Shown here: positions 1 to 12,734 of the stretch, piece by piece
Position numbering within the stretch: the first letter of the stretch is position 1
Layout of the letters: each line of letters begins with the position of its first letter
Source: Chamaea fasciata
Lineage: Eukaryota > Chordata > Aves > Passeriformes > Sylviidae
Direction of reading: 5' to 3'
DNA length: 64,000 nucleotides
Assembly: GCA_029207755.1 (NCBI GenBank)
Contig: JARCOQ010000025.1
Span: 2,472,820 to 2,536,819 of the forward strand
The notes under the pieces: model-generated
Database searches by the model: none
What the model was told of the DNA's origin: nothing
The model's input: only the letters and a program-made list of their open reading frames with translations
Made by a program: the position numbers and the translations under genes

Positions 1-520
1 CCTCCTCCCCGTGGCTCAGCCGGCCCTGGGGACAGTCCCAGCGGCCACTCTGCCTCCAACAGAGACTCCAAGCCAGGCCTCTGCCCATCCCTGGGGTGTG
101 CCAGGGCCGGGCAGCGGGCAGAACCAGCAGGATTTGGGCTCAGCCTTGCCCTTCTCCCAGCAATGCTCGTGAACTCGGGGGTTTGGTTTTTTTTTTTTTG
201 AGGAAGAACCGCCAATTTCTGCCCGCCCTCAAGGAGGGGTGGGCTCAAACACCAGCCCTGCAAAGGAGGAGAAGAGGTAAAACTGGAGGAAGCAACAAGG
301 AACCGGGGCGAAAAAAAGGACCAGAAAGGTTCGTAACTTTGTTAACAGCGTAAAAAACCTGGGGGGTGGTTTTTGAACGGTTTGCCCGCCCCGTCCTTCA
401 GGTTTGGGGACTGAGTGTGCGAGTCAAGGCTGAGAGGGAGAGAGAACAGGCGGGGTTAGGTGGGTGCAGGTGCTCTCTGTGGTTATTAGAAGTCATGCAT
501 TGTAATAGACCATCACTCAC
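1..520 (-). other. Intron downstream of the alternative 'a' exon
   Basis: No coding exon could be recognised here. The 'b'-type terminal tail, which in PMCAs begins with a VVKAF-like sequence, is absent, so the next ATP2B4 exon lies left of the window. The stretch contains a poly-T run near 186-200 and otherwise unremarkable GC-rich sequence. Confidence 0.6.
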
Positions 521-713
521 TGCCCGCAGGAGGAGATGCAGCAGCAGCAGCAACAGCAGAAGTGGTGGGAGTGGAATTGACGGAGGAAAGAGCTACATGG
601 GTTGGGCTAGAAACATTTTTTACATCGTGGTGCTGGCTCACGATGGAAGGCTGTCTCCTGAGGGCTCCCTGCAAAGAGGAGGCGCCGGTCTGGAATGTGT
701 AAACTACGTCCAT
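521..713 (-). CDS. ATP2B4: ATP2B4 alternative C-terminal exon ('a' splice form)
   Basis: This 193-nt exon (3n+1) is bounded by the acceptor TTCTTTGCAG and the donor GTGAGT at 520-515. It encodes MDVVYTFQTGASSLQGALRRQ and then a Ser/Thr/Ala-rich tail ending SPPAG. In PMCAs, inclusion of this exon shifts the reading frame of the last exon and changes calmodulin affinity (PMCA-a against PMCA-b). The QTGAS..GALRRQ core is the family's a-type calmodulin-binding continuation of RGLNRIQTQ. The remembered mammalian PMCA4 exon is 178 nt; the extra 15 nt here would be accounted for by a GCT/GCA alanine run (AVAAAAAS), a small coding trinucleotide expansion. The frame stays open for a further GTGAGTGA, so intron retention would stop two codons later. 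Confidence 0.9.
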
Positions 714-754
714 CTGCAAAGAACCAGAGAGTGAGATAGCGACGCCCGGCCAGG

Positions 755-785
755 GACAGGGACAGGGACAGGGACAGGGGACAGG
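755..785. repeat. GGGACA hexanucleotide microsatellite
   Basis: Several perfect tandem copies of gggaca occur about 40 bases upstream (in gene sense) of the alternative 'a' exon acceptor. Confidence 0.8.
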
Positions 786-1196
786 GGAGGGAGCAGGGAG
801 GCCGGGCAGACACACAGACAGCAAGGAGGAGGATGGAGAGGCGAGGAAGAGGAGGAGGAGGAAAAGAGGAGAGAGCCCCCCCCACACCACCCCACGCTCC
901 CCGAAACCCGCGTGGGGTTTTGCCGGTGGTGCTGGGGGGGAGCAGAGAGAGCTCTGCCCGTCCCACGGCAGCGAGAGCGGCAGGGCTGGTCCCCCCACCG
1001 GGGAAAACAAGGCCCTGGAGGGAGGCAGTGGCAGAGGAAAACACCCGGGGGGGTGATCCCGAAAATCTGCAGGAGGAGCGGAGAGAGACAGAGAGGTGGG
1101 CAGAGGTGCGAGTGGGCAGCTGGTGGGAAAGGGCTGCTGGTGCCCCAGCCCTGTAGGGATGCTTCGGGGATGCTCCATGGGCTCTGCCGTGGCAGC

Positions 1197-1540
1197 AGGA
1201 GGTGCTGCAGCCCCTCTCCCGGGCCCCAGGGCTGCAGGAAATGCACCATGTGGGTGTTATGGGCTCCAGGAGGTGCTGCAGCCCCTCTCCCGGGCCTCAG
1301 GGCTGCAGGAAATGCACCATGTGGGTGTCATGGGCTCCAGGAGGTGCTGCAGCCCCTCTCCCGGGCCCCAGGGCTGCAGGAAATGCACCATGTGGGTGTC
1401 ATGGGCTCCAGGAGGTGCTGCAGCCCCTCTCCCGGGCCCCAGGGCTGCAGGAAATGCACCATGTGGGTGTCATGGGCTCCAGGAGGTGCTGCAGCCCCTC
1501 TCCCGGGTCTCAGGGCTGCAGGGGATGCACCATGGTTGCC
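1197..1540. repeat. 71-bp minisatellite, about five copies
   Basis: The unit begins aggaggtgctgcagcccc and recurs at 1197, 1268 and then every 71 bases, with the last copy decayed. It lies in the 2.1-kb intron before the 'a' exon. Long open frames across it are a repeat artefact. The rest of this intron (1541-2844) shows no further exon. Confidence 0.9.
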
Positions 1541-2844
1541 CTGTGGGTGTCGTGTCCCAAGGTTTGAGGAGCTGAGCAGCACCCGTGGCTTCCTGGGCCC
1601 TTTGTGGCCGGGTCATGCCAGCCCTGTGGCACCTTTTGGACACCTCCTGCAGCCCCAGCCCTGGGGCTCAGCTCCTGCCCCACTCTGATGTCCCTCCTTT
1701 CCCCTGGCCTGGGGGGAAGAGCCCCGTGCCCTTTTCAGACACCCTGAGCAGGGACAGGAGCTCCCCAAGGCTCAGTTCCCTGCAGAGGCTCCAGCACCCA
1801 GGAGCATTTCTCATGTGGCAAGAGCTCAGCTCAGCTCCACCACAGGGGAACACCTGGGAGGCTCCAGGCTCGGCCCCAGGGACACCTCTGGCACTGCAGC
1901 CCTTCAGAGCTCCCAGATTTCCATCTGGGCCACTTCCAGAAGATCCTGGAAGCTCCCAGCATGTTGTTCCTGTGAGAGAAGCGCTGGTTACCCCCAGGAA
2001 AACCCCTCGGTGCTCACAGCCAGCCGGGAGTCGAGGCTGAGCTTCACCTTGAAGCCATCGAGGTGACACGGTGGAGGTGGCAGCTCACAGAGAAGGGAAA
2101 GTTAACTCTGCCCCAGCCCCTGTCCCCGGGCTGGTTGTTTGTCACAGGGACAGAAAGGAGGAGGAACAAAGGTGACTCTTTGTGCCTTTGTCCCAGCTCT
2201 TCGTGCCTGGGGACACCAGGACTTCCCTCCGTGGGACAGCCCTGCCCTGGCCTCCAGGGAAAGTGAGGGGCACAGAGCTCTCCCTGCTTGGTGGGAGCAC
2301 AAAAAAACCTCACCCCTTTGGGGATGGGGAAAAAAAAGGCAAAAATCAGGGAAAAAAAAGTTAAGGGAAAACCAACGGATGCAAAAAGAAGACGGAGAGA
2401 ATTTCTCCCCGTTCCGTGCCGTGGGGCCGAGAGCTCCGGGTGTGGAGCTGGCACAGAGGGGTGGCACGGGGGGCCTCGTGCTGGCAAATCCCTGCCGGGC
2501 ACATTCCCACTGGGAACAGCATCCCAGCAGCAGCACGGCACAGCCTGGACCCCTCACAGCCTCCTGTGCTGCCGAGGTGACCATCAGTGGCACGTCCAGC
2601 CTCCTGCTGACCAGCAGGACGGTGTCCGCAGCCGGACAGTGTCTGCAGCAGAACAAGCTCCCCACCACCCCTAGCTGTCCCCAAAATTCCAGGTTTCCCC
2701 GGTTCCCTGGAAAGGCACAGGCAGCGGAGGCGCCCGGGCTGGGAGCAGCAGGCGTCACCTGTGCGCTGACACAGCCCCTGGAGAGGGGGAGACAGGAGGA
2801 GACAGAGAAGGCAGAGCCCCCCCGGCCCTGCTGGCCCTGGGTAC

Positions 2845-3027
2845 CTGGGTCTGGATCCTGTTGAGCCCCCGGAACCAGAGGATCTGTCCCCTCCTCAGCT
2901 CCATCTCGGCGTGGTCGATCTCGTCCACGTCCTCGGGCAGCTCCTCCTCGGGGATCTCCTCCTTGGTGATGCCGTGCCCGGCTTCCTTCAGGAACTTCAG
3001 GTGGCTGGTTGGCACGGTGCAGATCAG
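2845..3027 (-). CDS. ATP2B4: ATP2B4 exon 20: M10 exit and start of the calmodulin-binding domain
   Basis: This 183-nt exon (61 codons, residues about 1047-1107) has acceptor CCCCAG and donor GTACCC. It encodes [17 protein letters not shown], an acidic linker ([19 protein letters not shown]) and the first part of the calmodulin-binding/autoinhibitory helix, [17 protein letters not shown], where the conserved Trp sits. The donor directly after IQTQ is the classic PMCA site C, where a/b alternative splicing happens. The donor is a weaker GTACCC type, consistent with a regulated junction. Confidence 0.96.
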
Positions 3028-3286
3028 CTGGGGACGTTCAGGGACGTGTTAGGCCGAGGTGGTGGCAGTGCCACCAGCCCCGGGGAGCTGCCAGGATGTC
3101 ACTGTCACTGCTGGGTGTGGCCCTCGGCAGCAGGGTGGGCATGGGGAGGGGATGAGGGACCTCCTCTTGCTGCTGGGGTGGGGTGGGGCATCAGCCCCTT
3201 CCTGAACACCTTCCTAAAGAGCTGCCCTGGAGGAAAACCGGGGAGAACACGGGCAGGGAGGCAAAGATTTTGGGATTGGCCCTTAC

Positions 3287-3394
3287 CTGGCCCCACAGGA
3301 GCTCTCCCACTCCGATGAAGATGCACCAGAACCACTGGCTCAGGGTGAGCCCGGAGCAGCTGAAGGGCTTCCCACCGAACTCCACGATGATGAT
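3287..3394 (-). CDS. ATP2B4: ATP2B4 exon 19: M9 end and M10
   Basis: This 108-nt exon (36 codons, residues about 1011-1046) has acceptor GGTGCAG and donor GTAAGG. It encodes [20 protein letters not shown] followed by [16 protein letters not shown], the last membrane helix. The FGGKPFSC motif is invariant in the paralogues I remember. Confidence 0.97.
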
Positions 3395-3479
3395 CTGCAC
3401 CGCAGGAGACAAGAGTCACACCCCGGGCAGCTCCCAGGACGTGGAAAGGTCCCCTTGGGCCACACTTATCCCTCTCCTG

Positions 3480-3950
3480 GGACTGCAAGAGGAGCAAGGA
3501 CCTCACACCCAGGCTGGGAATTTTAGGAGCAAGGACCTCACACCCAGGCTGGGAATTTTGTGGAACACCACAGAGGAGCAAAGGACCTCTCATCCAGGCT
3601 GGAAAATTTATGGGACACCAGAAAGGAGCAAGGACCTCACACCCCGGCTGGGAATTTTAGAAGCAAGGACCTCATGCAAATTTTTTGGAACTTTTGTTGA
3701 ATTTTTTTGGCATTTTTCCTTCCAGAAAGGAGGAAGGACCTCACACCCAGGCTGGGAATTTTGTGGAACACCAGCAAAGGGCAGGGACCTCACATCCAGG
3801 CTGAGAATTTTAGGAGCAAAGACCTCTCATCCAGGCTGGAAAATTTATGGGACACCAGAAAGGAGCAGGGACCTCACACCCAGGCTGGGAATTTTGTGGA
3901 ACACTAAAAAGGAGCAAGGACCTCACACCCAGGCCAGGAACTCCCCGAAC
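3480..3950. repeat. Degenerate minisatellite of about 45-50 bp
   Basis: Units contain aggagcaaggacctcacacc followed by caggctgggaattttgtgg. About ten diverged copies fill most of the intron between exons 18 and 19. Some units are shortened or joined to foreign sequence (for example a T-rich piece near 3675-3720). Confidence 0.9.
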
Positions 3951-4152
3951 CACCAGATCCCCCCTCCCAACACTCCCTACCCCCCAAACCACAGAACCCC
4001 AAGACGTTTTGGCCCGGCAGAGATTTAAACCCCACCCAGATCCGTGCGCAGGGACACCTCCCACCCGCTCAGCTCGCTCCACCCAACCCTTGGCCGGCTC
4101 TGGTGCCACCAAGCCCCAAGGGGACAGGGCAGAGGCGGCCGCGGGGGCTCAC

Positions 4153-4364
4153 CTGGGCAGCGAAGGTGCCCAGCACCACGGTGCAGAAGATGGGGTTGCG
4201 GTAGATGGCCTCGAAGACGTTCCTCTCGCCGTGGATCTTGCGGGCGTTGATCTCGTTGAAGAGCTGCATCATGACGAAGGTGTTGAAGACGATGGTGTAG
4301 TGCTCGGTGGGCGGGGAGTGCAGCGGGGCGTTCCGGCCGCTGTCGATGTCGAAAAACTTCTCCC
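4153..4364 (-). CDS. ATP2B4: ATP2B4 exon 18: M7-M8 loop, M8 and M9
   Basis: This 212-nt exon (2+70 codons, residues about 940-1010) has acceptor TGCTCAG and donor GTGAGC. It encodes [18 protein letters not shown], then M8 ([20 protein letters not shown], containing the conserved Asn/Glu region), [10 protein letters not shown] and M9 ([12 protein letters not shown]). Confidence 0.97.
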
Positions 4365-4562
4365 CTGAGCAGGAAGAAATGGGGAGTTGGGGGAAGGGGG
4401 AAGAGAGCAGAGGATGAGGTGATGCTGCTTTTCCTTCTGCTTCCTTTCCTTCAGGATTAGGGCAGCCTGACCCTGCGCCAGCCAGGCTGAACCTCAATAT
4501 CCTTAAAAAGGATGAGAAGCTCCATCTCTGCATCCAGGAGCGAAAGAACCCTCTCTGGGTCA

Positions 4563-5990
<1,428 letters not shown>

Positions 5991-5999
5991 CGCCACCAA

Positions 6000-6855
<856 letters not shown>

Positions 6856-7009
6856 TCACCGTGCCCTCCTGGCTCTGCTGCTCCCCGGGAGCGTTCCCAG
6901 CGGGAAAAGCTCATGGAGATGAGGCCGATCCGTGCTCGGCAGTGGCAGCAGAGCTGCGTCAAGGGCAGCCCAGCTTTGCCTGGGCATGTCCCAGACAGAG
7001 CCACGGTGC

Positions 7010-7556
7010 AGAAAAGCTGGGAAAGGGCTGGGAAACGGCCAGAAAAAACGCAGGAAACAGTTGGGAAACGGCTGGGAAACGGCAGGAAAAAAGGCAGGAA
7101 AGAGCTGGGAAACGGCTGGGAAATGGCCAAAAAACAGACAGGAAACAGCTGGAAAAAAGCTGGGAAACAACCAGAAAAAAGACAGGAAAGAGCTGGAAAA
7201 CAGCTGGGAAATGCCCAGAAAACAGACAGGGAACAGTTGGGAAATGGCCGGGAAACAGCTGGAAAACAGACAGGAAACAGCTGGGAAACAGCCAGAAAAA
7301 AAGGCAGGGAACAACTGGGAAACAACTGGGAAATGGCTGGAAAACTGACAGGAAACAGAAAAAAAGCTGGAAAACAGACAGAAAAAAGCCAGGGAACAGC
7401 TGGGAAATGGCCAGGAAACAGACAGACAACAGCTGGAAAACAGCTGGGAAATGGCCAGAAAAAAAGGCAGAAAACAGCTGGAAATCAGCTGGGAAAAAAG
7501 CTGGAAAACAGCTGGGAAACAGCTGGAAAAAAGCCAGGAAACAGCCTGGAAACAGC
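7010..7556. repeat. About 22-bp degenerate minisatellite in the exon 15-16 intron
   Basis: About 25 copies of a unit like ggaaacagctgggaaatggc run for 547 bases. The near absence of T on the plus strand makes long open frames that are not genes. The remaining intron to 8430 holds no recognised feature except an AT-richer stretch (about 7900-8420). Confidence 0.93.
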
Positions 7557-8310
7557 TCCTTCCTCATGCCAGGGAATGGCTCCATCCCGGGCCGGGCATC
7601 TCTGCCGGGCGCCCAAAGGAGGGAGAACTCGGCCCCGAGGTTTGTGTCCTGCAGCCATTCCCAAAATCCTCCCGCAGCATCTCCGCAGCCCCGGGCCGGG
7701 CTGCGCTTCCCGGTGCCGGCACAGCGAGGCGCTCACCCCGCAGGAATTCCATGCAGGAATTCCCAGCCGTGCCCGAAAACCCCTAGATTCCCCGGATCCC
7801 AACCCCACCCCGAAGGGGAAATCCCTGCCTGTTGCAGGGCATGAGGCTTTTATAGGGGAACAGCCTTCCCTGCTCGTCCTAAAGGCTCTGGAATTGCGTT
7901 TGGATGTTCAATACATTCTTAAAAACACATCCCCCCCCAAAAATATCTCTCATTTCCTCAAAACTCCCTGTGCTGCCTCCTCACCCGGCTCCTGCTCACG
8001 TCCCTAAAATTAATCCACAGGGAAACTGTTAAAAACAACAGGATTCTTTCCCTGCTCCTTTCAGACACGATAAAAAAGCGTCAAAACGGAGTTTTCCACC
8101 ATAAATAAATTCCCAAAGCCTGATCCAGCACCATGCCTGGAATTGGGGTGAAGAGCTGCAGGGAAAACCAAATCCTGGGGCTCCCACAGCTCTCCTGGGT
8201 CCAGGACAGACACCAGGACAGGGCAGGGGATTCCCAATCCCTTGCTCACAGTCCTGCGCAGCTCAGATTCAAATCCAACACCATAAGAAAACTAATTTTT
8301 TGGATTTTTA

Positions 8311-8728
<418 letters not shown>

Positions 8729-8879
8729 CTGCAGGGACAGGGAAAAGGGAAGGGAAGAAGTGAATTCCCCCTCCAGGAATCTGCTGTCCCACCCGAGAGC
8801 AAATCCCAACCGGGACAGGAAAATGGATTCGCCCCGAACGCTGCTGAGCGTGCCAGCAAATTCCTTATCCAAGGGAAAG

Positions 8880-9392
8880 CCAGCAGGGTTCTGGAAACCC
8901 ACCAGGATTCTGAAAACCCATCAGGGTTTGGAAAAACCATCAGAATTTGGGGAACCCATCAGGATTTGGGAAATTCGGCAGGATTCGGGAAACTTATCAG
9001 GATTCAGAAAACCCATTAGGATTTGGGAAACTCAGCAGGATTTGGGAAACCAAACAGAATTTGAGAAACCTGGCAGGATTCAGAAAACCCAGCTGGATTT
9101 GGGAATCTTATCAGGATTCAGGAAACCCAGAAGGATTTGGGAAACTCAGTAGGATTCTGAAAACCCAGCAGGACTTGAGAAACCCAACAGAATTTGAAGA
9201 ACCTGGCAGGATTCAGAAAACCCAGCAGGATTTGGAAAACCCATCAGGATTAAGGAAACCCATCAGGATTTGGGAAACCCTTTAGGATTTGGGAAACCCA
9301 TCAGGATTCAGAAAACCCATCAGGATTTGGGAAACCCATCAGGATTCGGGAAACCCATCAGGATTCAGAAAACCCATCAGGATTTGGAGCCT
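8880..9392. repeat. About 19-20-bp minisatellite
   Basis: About 25 copies of units like aaacccatcaggatttggg run for roughly 510 bases, and the array stops about 50 bases from the exon 13 donor. It fills most of the exon 13-14 intron. Confidence 0.94.
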
Positions 9393-9444
9393 TTTGCTGC
9401 TGGCGCTGCCTCCCTCCCCCGTGCTCCCCGTCCCTCTCTCCCAC

Positions 9445-9624
9445 CTCTCCCTTCTCGTTGCGGATGAGGCGGTTGAACTCCTTCCCCTCCAGGCACAGGA
9501 AGTCCTCCCCGGGCAGCAGGATGCCACACTTGGTGGCGATGGCGCGGGCGGTGTTGATGTTGTCCCCTGTCACCATGCGGACGGTGATGCCCGCGCGCTG
9601 GCACTTGAGGATGGCATCGGGCAC
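9445..9624 (-). CDS. ATP2B4: ATP2B4 exon 13: P domain, VTGDN motif
   Basis: This 180-nt exon (60 codons, residues about 680-739) has acceptor CCCCAG and donor GTGGGA. It encodes [66 protein letters not shown] is the conserved P-domain motif; ATKCGIL and [11 protein letters not shown] are PMCA4-like. Confidence 0.97.
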
Positions 9625-10179
9625 CTGGGGACGGGGACGGGGTTGGCACTGGGAATGCCGGGAGAGGGGCAGCTCCTCGTCCCTGGAAGGATCTGGGAAA
9701 GGTTTTGGAAGGGTGAGGGAGCTGCAGCTGCCACCCCAAGGGGAAGGGACCTCGCTGCCACCTCGCTGCCACCTCGCTGCCACCTCCCTGGGTGCCAAGG
9801 TGCGGCCAGGCCATCCATAAAAACAGGAATTCCACCCTCTCCCAGCCCACTAATGGGTTTATTCATTAGGGAGCAGTGAGGGAACAGGGGATATCAGAGC
9901 GAGGGATGAGCAAATCGGATCAGGAGCCTCCAGAGCCGCTGCAGCCGGGGGATCCGTAATGCAATTCCCAGATTGCCAGATCCCTGAACATCTCATCAGG
10001 GACCAGCGGAGCAGCGTGGAGAGTTCCAAATCAGAGTCCAGAGGCAGGAACGAGGGGATTATTGCATTAGCCCAGCAGACAGCTCAGAGGGGAAAACAAC
10101 AGAGCCCAGAGACTCTTCCTGGCTGCTTCCACCCACCCTTGGTGCAGCCCGGAGCAGCACAGACCCTGAAGATCGGGAA

Positions 10180-10480
10180 TTTCGGGTGGGAACATGTGGG
10201 CTCGGGATTTTCTGAGCCTGAGAATTGCTGAGCTCTTCCCAAAATCTCTTTCCCAAAACAACCTTGTGTAAACAATATTCCTTTCCCACAACAACAGGTG
10301 TCGTTTGCTATTTCTGTTACCCAGCCAATGAGAAAACTGTCAGCCCTACGGGCCAATAACGTGGTTTTTTAGCACAGCGTGTTATAAAAGAGCAGAATAA
10401 ACTGTAAATAAAACCTTCGGATTTCTACTGCCTCCTGACTGGAGTCAAGCATCTTTATCTCGTGTCCTGTTGTGACAGGA
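10180..10480 (+). mobile_element. Solo LTR (or LTR fragment) of an endogenous retrovirus, antisense to ATP2B4
   Basis: The plus strand shows a CCAAT-like box (agccaatgag at 10321), a TATA box (gttataaaag, about 10380), two AATAAA-type signals shortly after (gaataaactg and aataaaacc) and a tail ending tcctgttgtgacagg. This order, U3 promoter then R polyadenylation signal, is LTR-like. No internal retroviral genes are seen. The 5' border is uncertain and the family is not assigned. Confidence 0.6.
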
Positions 10481-10629
10481 GCAAGCTGCCATGGTATTGT
10501 TTAGTCCAAAAAAATGGGAGAGAAAGAAATTCCTGCAGCAGCGAGCTGGGGGCACACCAGGGATGGGATTCCTAAGGGGATCAGCAGGAAAAGGGCCGGG
10601 AACAGCACAGGGCAGGGGGGATTCAGCAC

Positions 10630-10864
10630 CTCGGGCCGTACGGGATCCTCGATCCCCACCACGGCGATGCAGGTCAGGTCAGACAGGATCTCGTTCTCGC
10701 TGTCCCAGTCGGGCTCAGCGTCCGCAGGGAAGTCCCTGAAGGCCAGGCAGATGGTCCTGAGGCCGTGGCAGGCCATGGGCTCGATCACCTTCTTCACCAT
10801 CTCGTCCCTGTCCTTCACCTTGAACACCCGCGGCTCGCCGTTCTTGTCCAGGATCTTGGTGCAC
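10630..10864 (-). CDS. ATP2B4: ATP2B4 exon 12: N-domain C-half
   Basis: This 235-nt exon (1+78 codons, residues about 601-679) has acceptor CCCCAG and donor GTGCTG. It encodes [60 protein letters not shown] and [18 protein letters not shown]. One oddity is [10 protein letters not shown], where the paralogues I recall have MACDGLRTIC (Asp to His). Confidence 0.97.
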
Positions 10865-10869
10865 CTGGG

Positions 10870-11125
10870 GCGGTGTCACGTTCCTGTCACCCCCTCTGCA
10901 AAAAGGGGCTGTCCCCCTTTTCACATCTTCCTACAGCTTCCCAAAACCACCCCAAAAACACCCGGCACGTTGCTGTCACCCCATCCACAAAAGGGGCACA
11001 TCTCCCTCCAACCTTCCCAAACCCACCCGAAAACCACTCGCCACATTCCCGCCACCCCATCTGGACACCCCCTTCCCACACAACCCCCTCCAGCTTCCCC
11101 AAAAACCCACCCCAAAAACCCCACC
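10870..11125. repeat. About 90-bp decayed tandem repeat
   Basis: Three diverged copies of a unit containing tcacccc-atc-ca-aaaggggc, then cttcccaaaaccaccc, fill the exon 11-12 intron. Confidence 0.7.
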
Positions 11126-11200
11126 CAACCTCTCCCCTCGCCCCGTGGGGCAGCCAGACCCCCCCAATCCCACAGGAAGGGGAGCAGGACGGGGATTTAC

Positions 11201-11442
11201 TTGCGCAGGATGATCTCGGAGGCGCCCTTGCTGTACATGCGGAAGCCGCCGCCGCCGTTCCGCAGCACGGTGCTCATGGACTTGCGCACGGAGTTGAAGG
11301 TGTAGACCTTGTAGAGCTTCTCCTCGGGCACCTCGTTGCGCACGGCCTGGTAGTCCTGCTTCAGGTCCAGCACGAAGCCCAGCAGGGCACACTCGGTCTT
11401 GTTGCCCACCTGCCGGGGCAGCCCCCCTTCCTTCTCCGGAGG
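11201..11442 (-). CDS. ATP2B4: ATP2B4 exon 11: N-domain core
   Basis: This 242-nt exon (80 codons +2, residues about 521-600) has acceptor TTTCTCCAG and donor GTAAAT. It encodes [85 protein letters not shown] contains the conserved nucleotide-site Lys. The string matches remembered mammalian PMCA4 more closely than PMCA1-3 and is the best paralogue evidence in the window. Confidence 0.97.
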
Positions 11443-11519
11443 CTGGAGAAACAGGATGGAGTTGGGAGTAAGAATCCCCCTGGGTCAAACAGAAACGTGA
11501 GGATGTCGCCCTGGTTTTC

Positions 11520-11976
11520 AGCCTTCGGATTGTTTACATTCTCGGACTGGAGTCTCTCACGCATTTAACGTGGGCAAAGCAGATTGTTTTCATTTCCCTC
11601 TGTGATGGACTGCTGAATCGAGCACCGGGCTCAGAGGGGTGTTCCTCTCATCTCCCAATCCTTGATCAAATCCCAAATCCTGTTTAAAGCTCAAATCATA
11701 ATCAACTCTCTCTGCTCATCTCTCAGCCTGAGTGAGCGTGGTTCTTTCGTGTCCCTAACAGTGACACGAGGGTGTCTTGCAATATACAACCAAAGGCACG
11801 GATTCTATTCCCAATCTGTTCCTCTTTATCTCGTAACTCCGGGCAGGAGGGGGCTGGTGCCTTCTGTGAACGGCCAGATGTGGGCCTGAGAGATTTTTCC
11901 CAAAGGAAACATTTCTCAAGGAAGTTTCTTCTCAAAACAATCTTGGCGGGCAACTGCCCTTTCTCAAAACAGCCTT
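11520..11976 (+). mobile_element. LTR-like sequence related to the 15.9-16.1 kb LTR
   Basis: The stretch 11880-11976 shares cctgagagattttt, cccaaggaaa, tttctcaaggaag and tctcaaaaca with 15965-16110 in the same order and spacing, so both derive from one repeat family. No promoter box was found, and the similarity stops where a tRNA-like sequence begins. Confidence 0.45.
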
Positions 11977-12044
11977 TCCCTGGTGGTCTAGTAGTTAAGA
12001 TACGGTGCTTTCACTGTGACCCAGGTTCAATTCCTGGACAGAAA
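11977..12044 (+). pseudogene. tRNA-Glu(TTC)-like relic
   Basis: The sequence starts tccctggtggtctagtagtt and has a TTC anticodon context (tgctttcac) and a T-arm (aggttcaattcct), as in tRNA-Glu. It is about 68 nt against 72, lacks bases in the variable region, and its acceptor stem mispairs at three of seven positions, so it should not be functional. It abuts LTR-like sequence. Confidence 0.7.
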
Positions 12045-12360
12045 AAACAGCAAAAACTCCACCTAGAGAAAGACTGGTTTTGAGAAAAGGCCTTCGTGAG
12101 GCTGGTTTTGGGAAAGGCCTCCAGGAGGCTGGTTCAGCCCTGCAACAAAGGACTTTGCTTCTCCTGATCTTACCTCACAGACTGGGGGAAGAAAAAAAAA
12201 AGAGCAAACACTCAAACCGCTGCACTAGATTCGGCAAACAGAAATGGGTGAAAGCGAAAAAAACCCTTTTACAAAGCGGAAAGCAAAACAACCACCCATC
12301 GCCAGAGTCTTCAACGAAGAGACCCCAAAACCCAGGTTTGGATGCCAAACCCGGGCCGTG

Positions 12361-12390
12361 GACAACAACAACAACAACAACAACAACAAG
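12361..12390. repeat. AAC trinucleotide microsatellite
   Basis: About nine copies of aac begin 26 bases past the exon 10 donor (GTGGGC). Confidence 0.95.
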
Positions 12391-12415
12391 AAAGAGGTTT
12401 GGCGCTGCAGCCCAC

Positions 12416-12658
12416 CAGGATTTTGGAGGTGTAGGCGGAGTTGATGGCCACGCCGTGCACGATGAGGTCCAGGATTTTGGGCAGGATGGCCTCGGGGTCG
12501 GGGATCTGGCGGTAGTGCGTGTCCCCCACGTAGGCCTGCACCACGGTCATGCGGTTCATGGTCAGCGTGCCCGTCTTGTCCGAGCAGATGGCCGTGGCGT
12601 TGCCCATGGTCTCGCAGGCGTCCAGGTGCCTCACCAGGTTGTTGTCCTTCATCATTTT
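12416..12658 (-). CDS. ATP2B4: ATP2B4 exon 10: phosphorylation site
   Basis: This 243-nt exon (81 codons, residues 440-520) has acceptor CTTGCAG and donor GTGGGC. It encodes [20 protein letters not shown], then [20 protein letters not shown] and [20 protein letters not shown]. The Asp of CSDKTG (Asp466, with the site-A exon counted) is the acyl-phosphate acceptor that defines P-type ATPases. [10 protein letters not shown], with Met rather than Thr after TLT, is PMCA4-type. Confidence 0.98.
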
Positions 12659-12734
12659 CTGCAAGAGCAGAGAAGGTCAGGGTAGGGACGGCCGAGGACG
12701 GCAGGGGACAGGGAACTCTGCAAGCCTGAGACAC

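Noticed and set aside
1..520. Search for the ATP2B4 terminal 'b' exon
   Set aside because: No VVKAF-like coding sequence or matching acceptor was found on the minus strand, so the exon must lie outside the window.
6861..8007. Lys/Gly/Asn-rich plus-strand open frames of over 300 codons
   Set aside because: Produced by the T-poor 22-bp minisatellite; no start context, no domain, antisense to an ATP2B4 intron.
11977..12044. Functional tRNA-Glu gene
   Set aside because: The sequence is short in the variable region and mispaired in the acceptor stem, so it is recorded as a relic.
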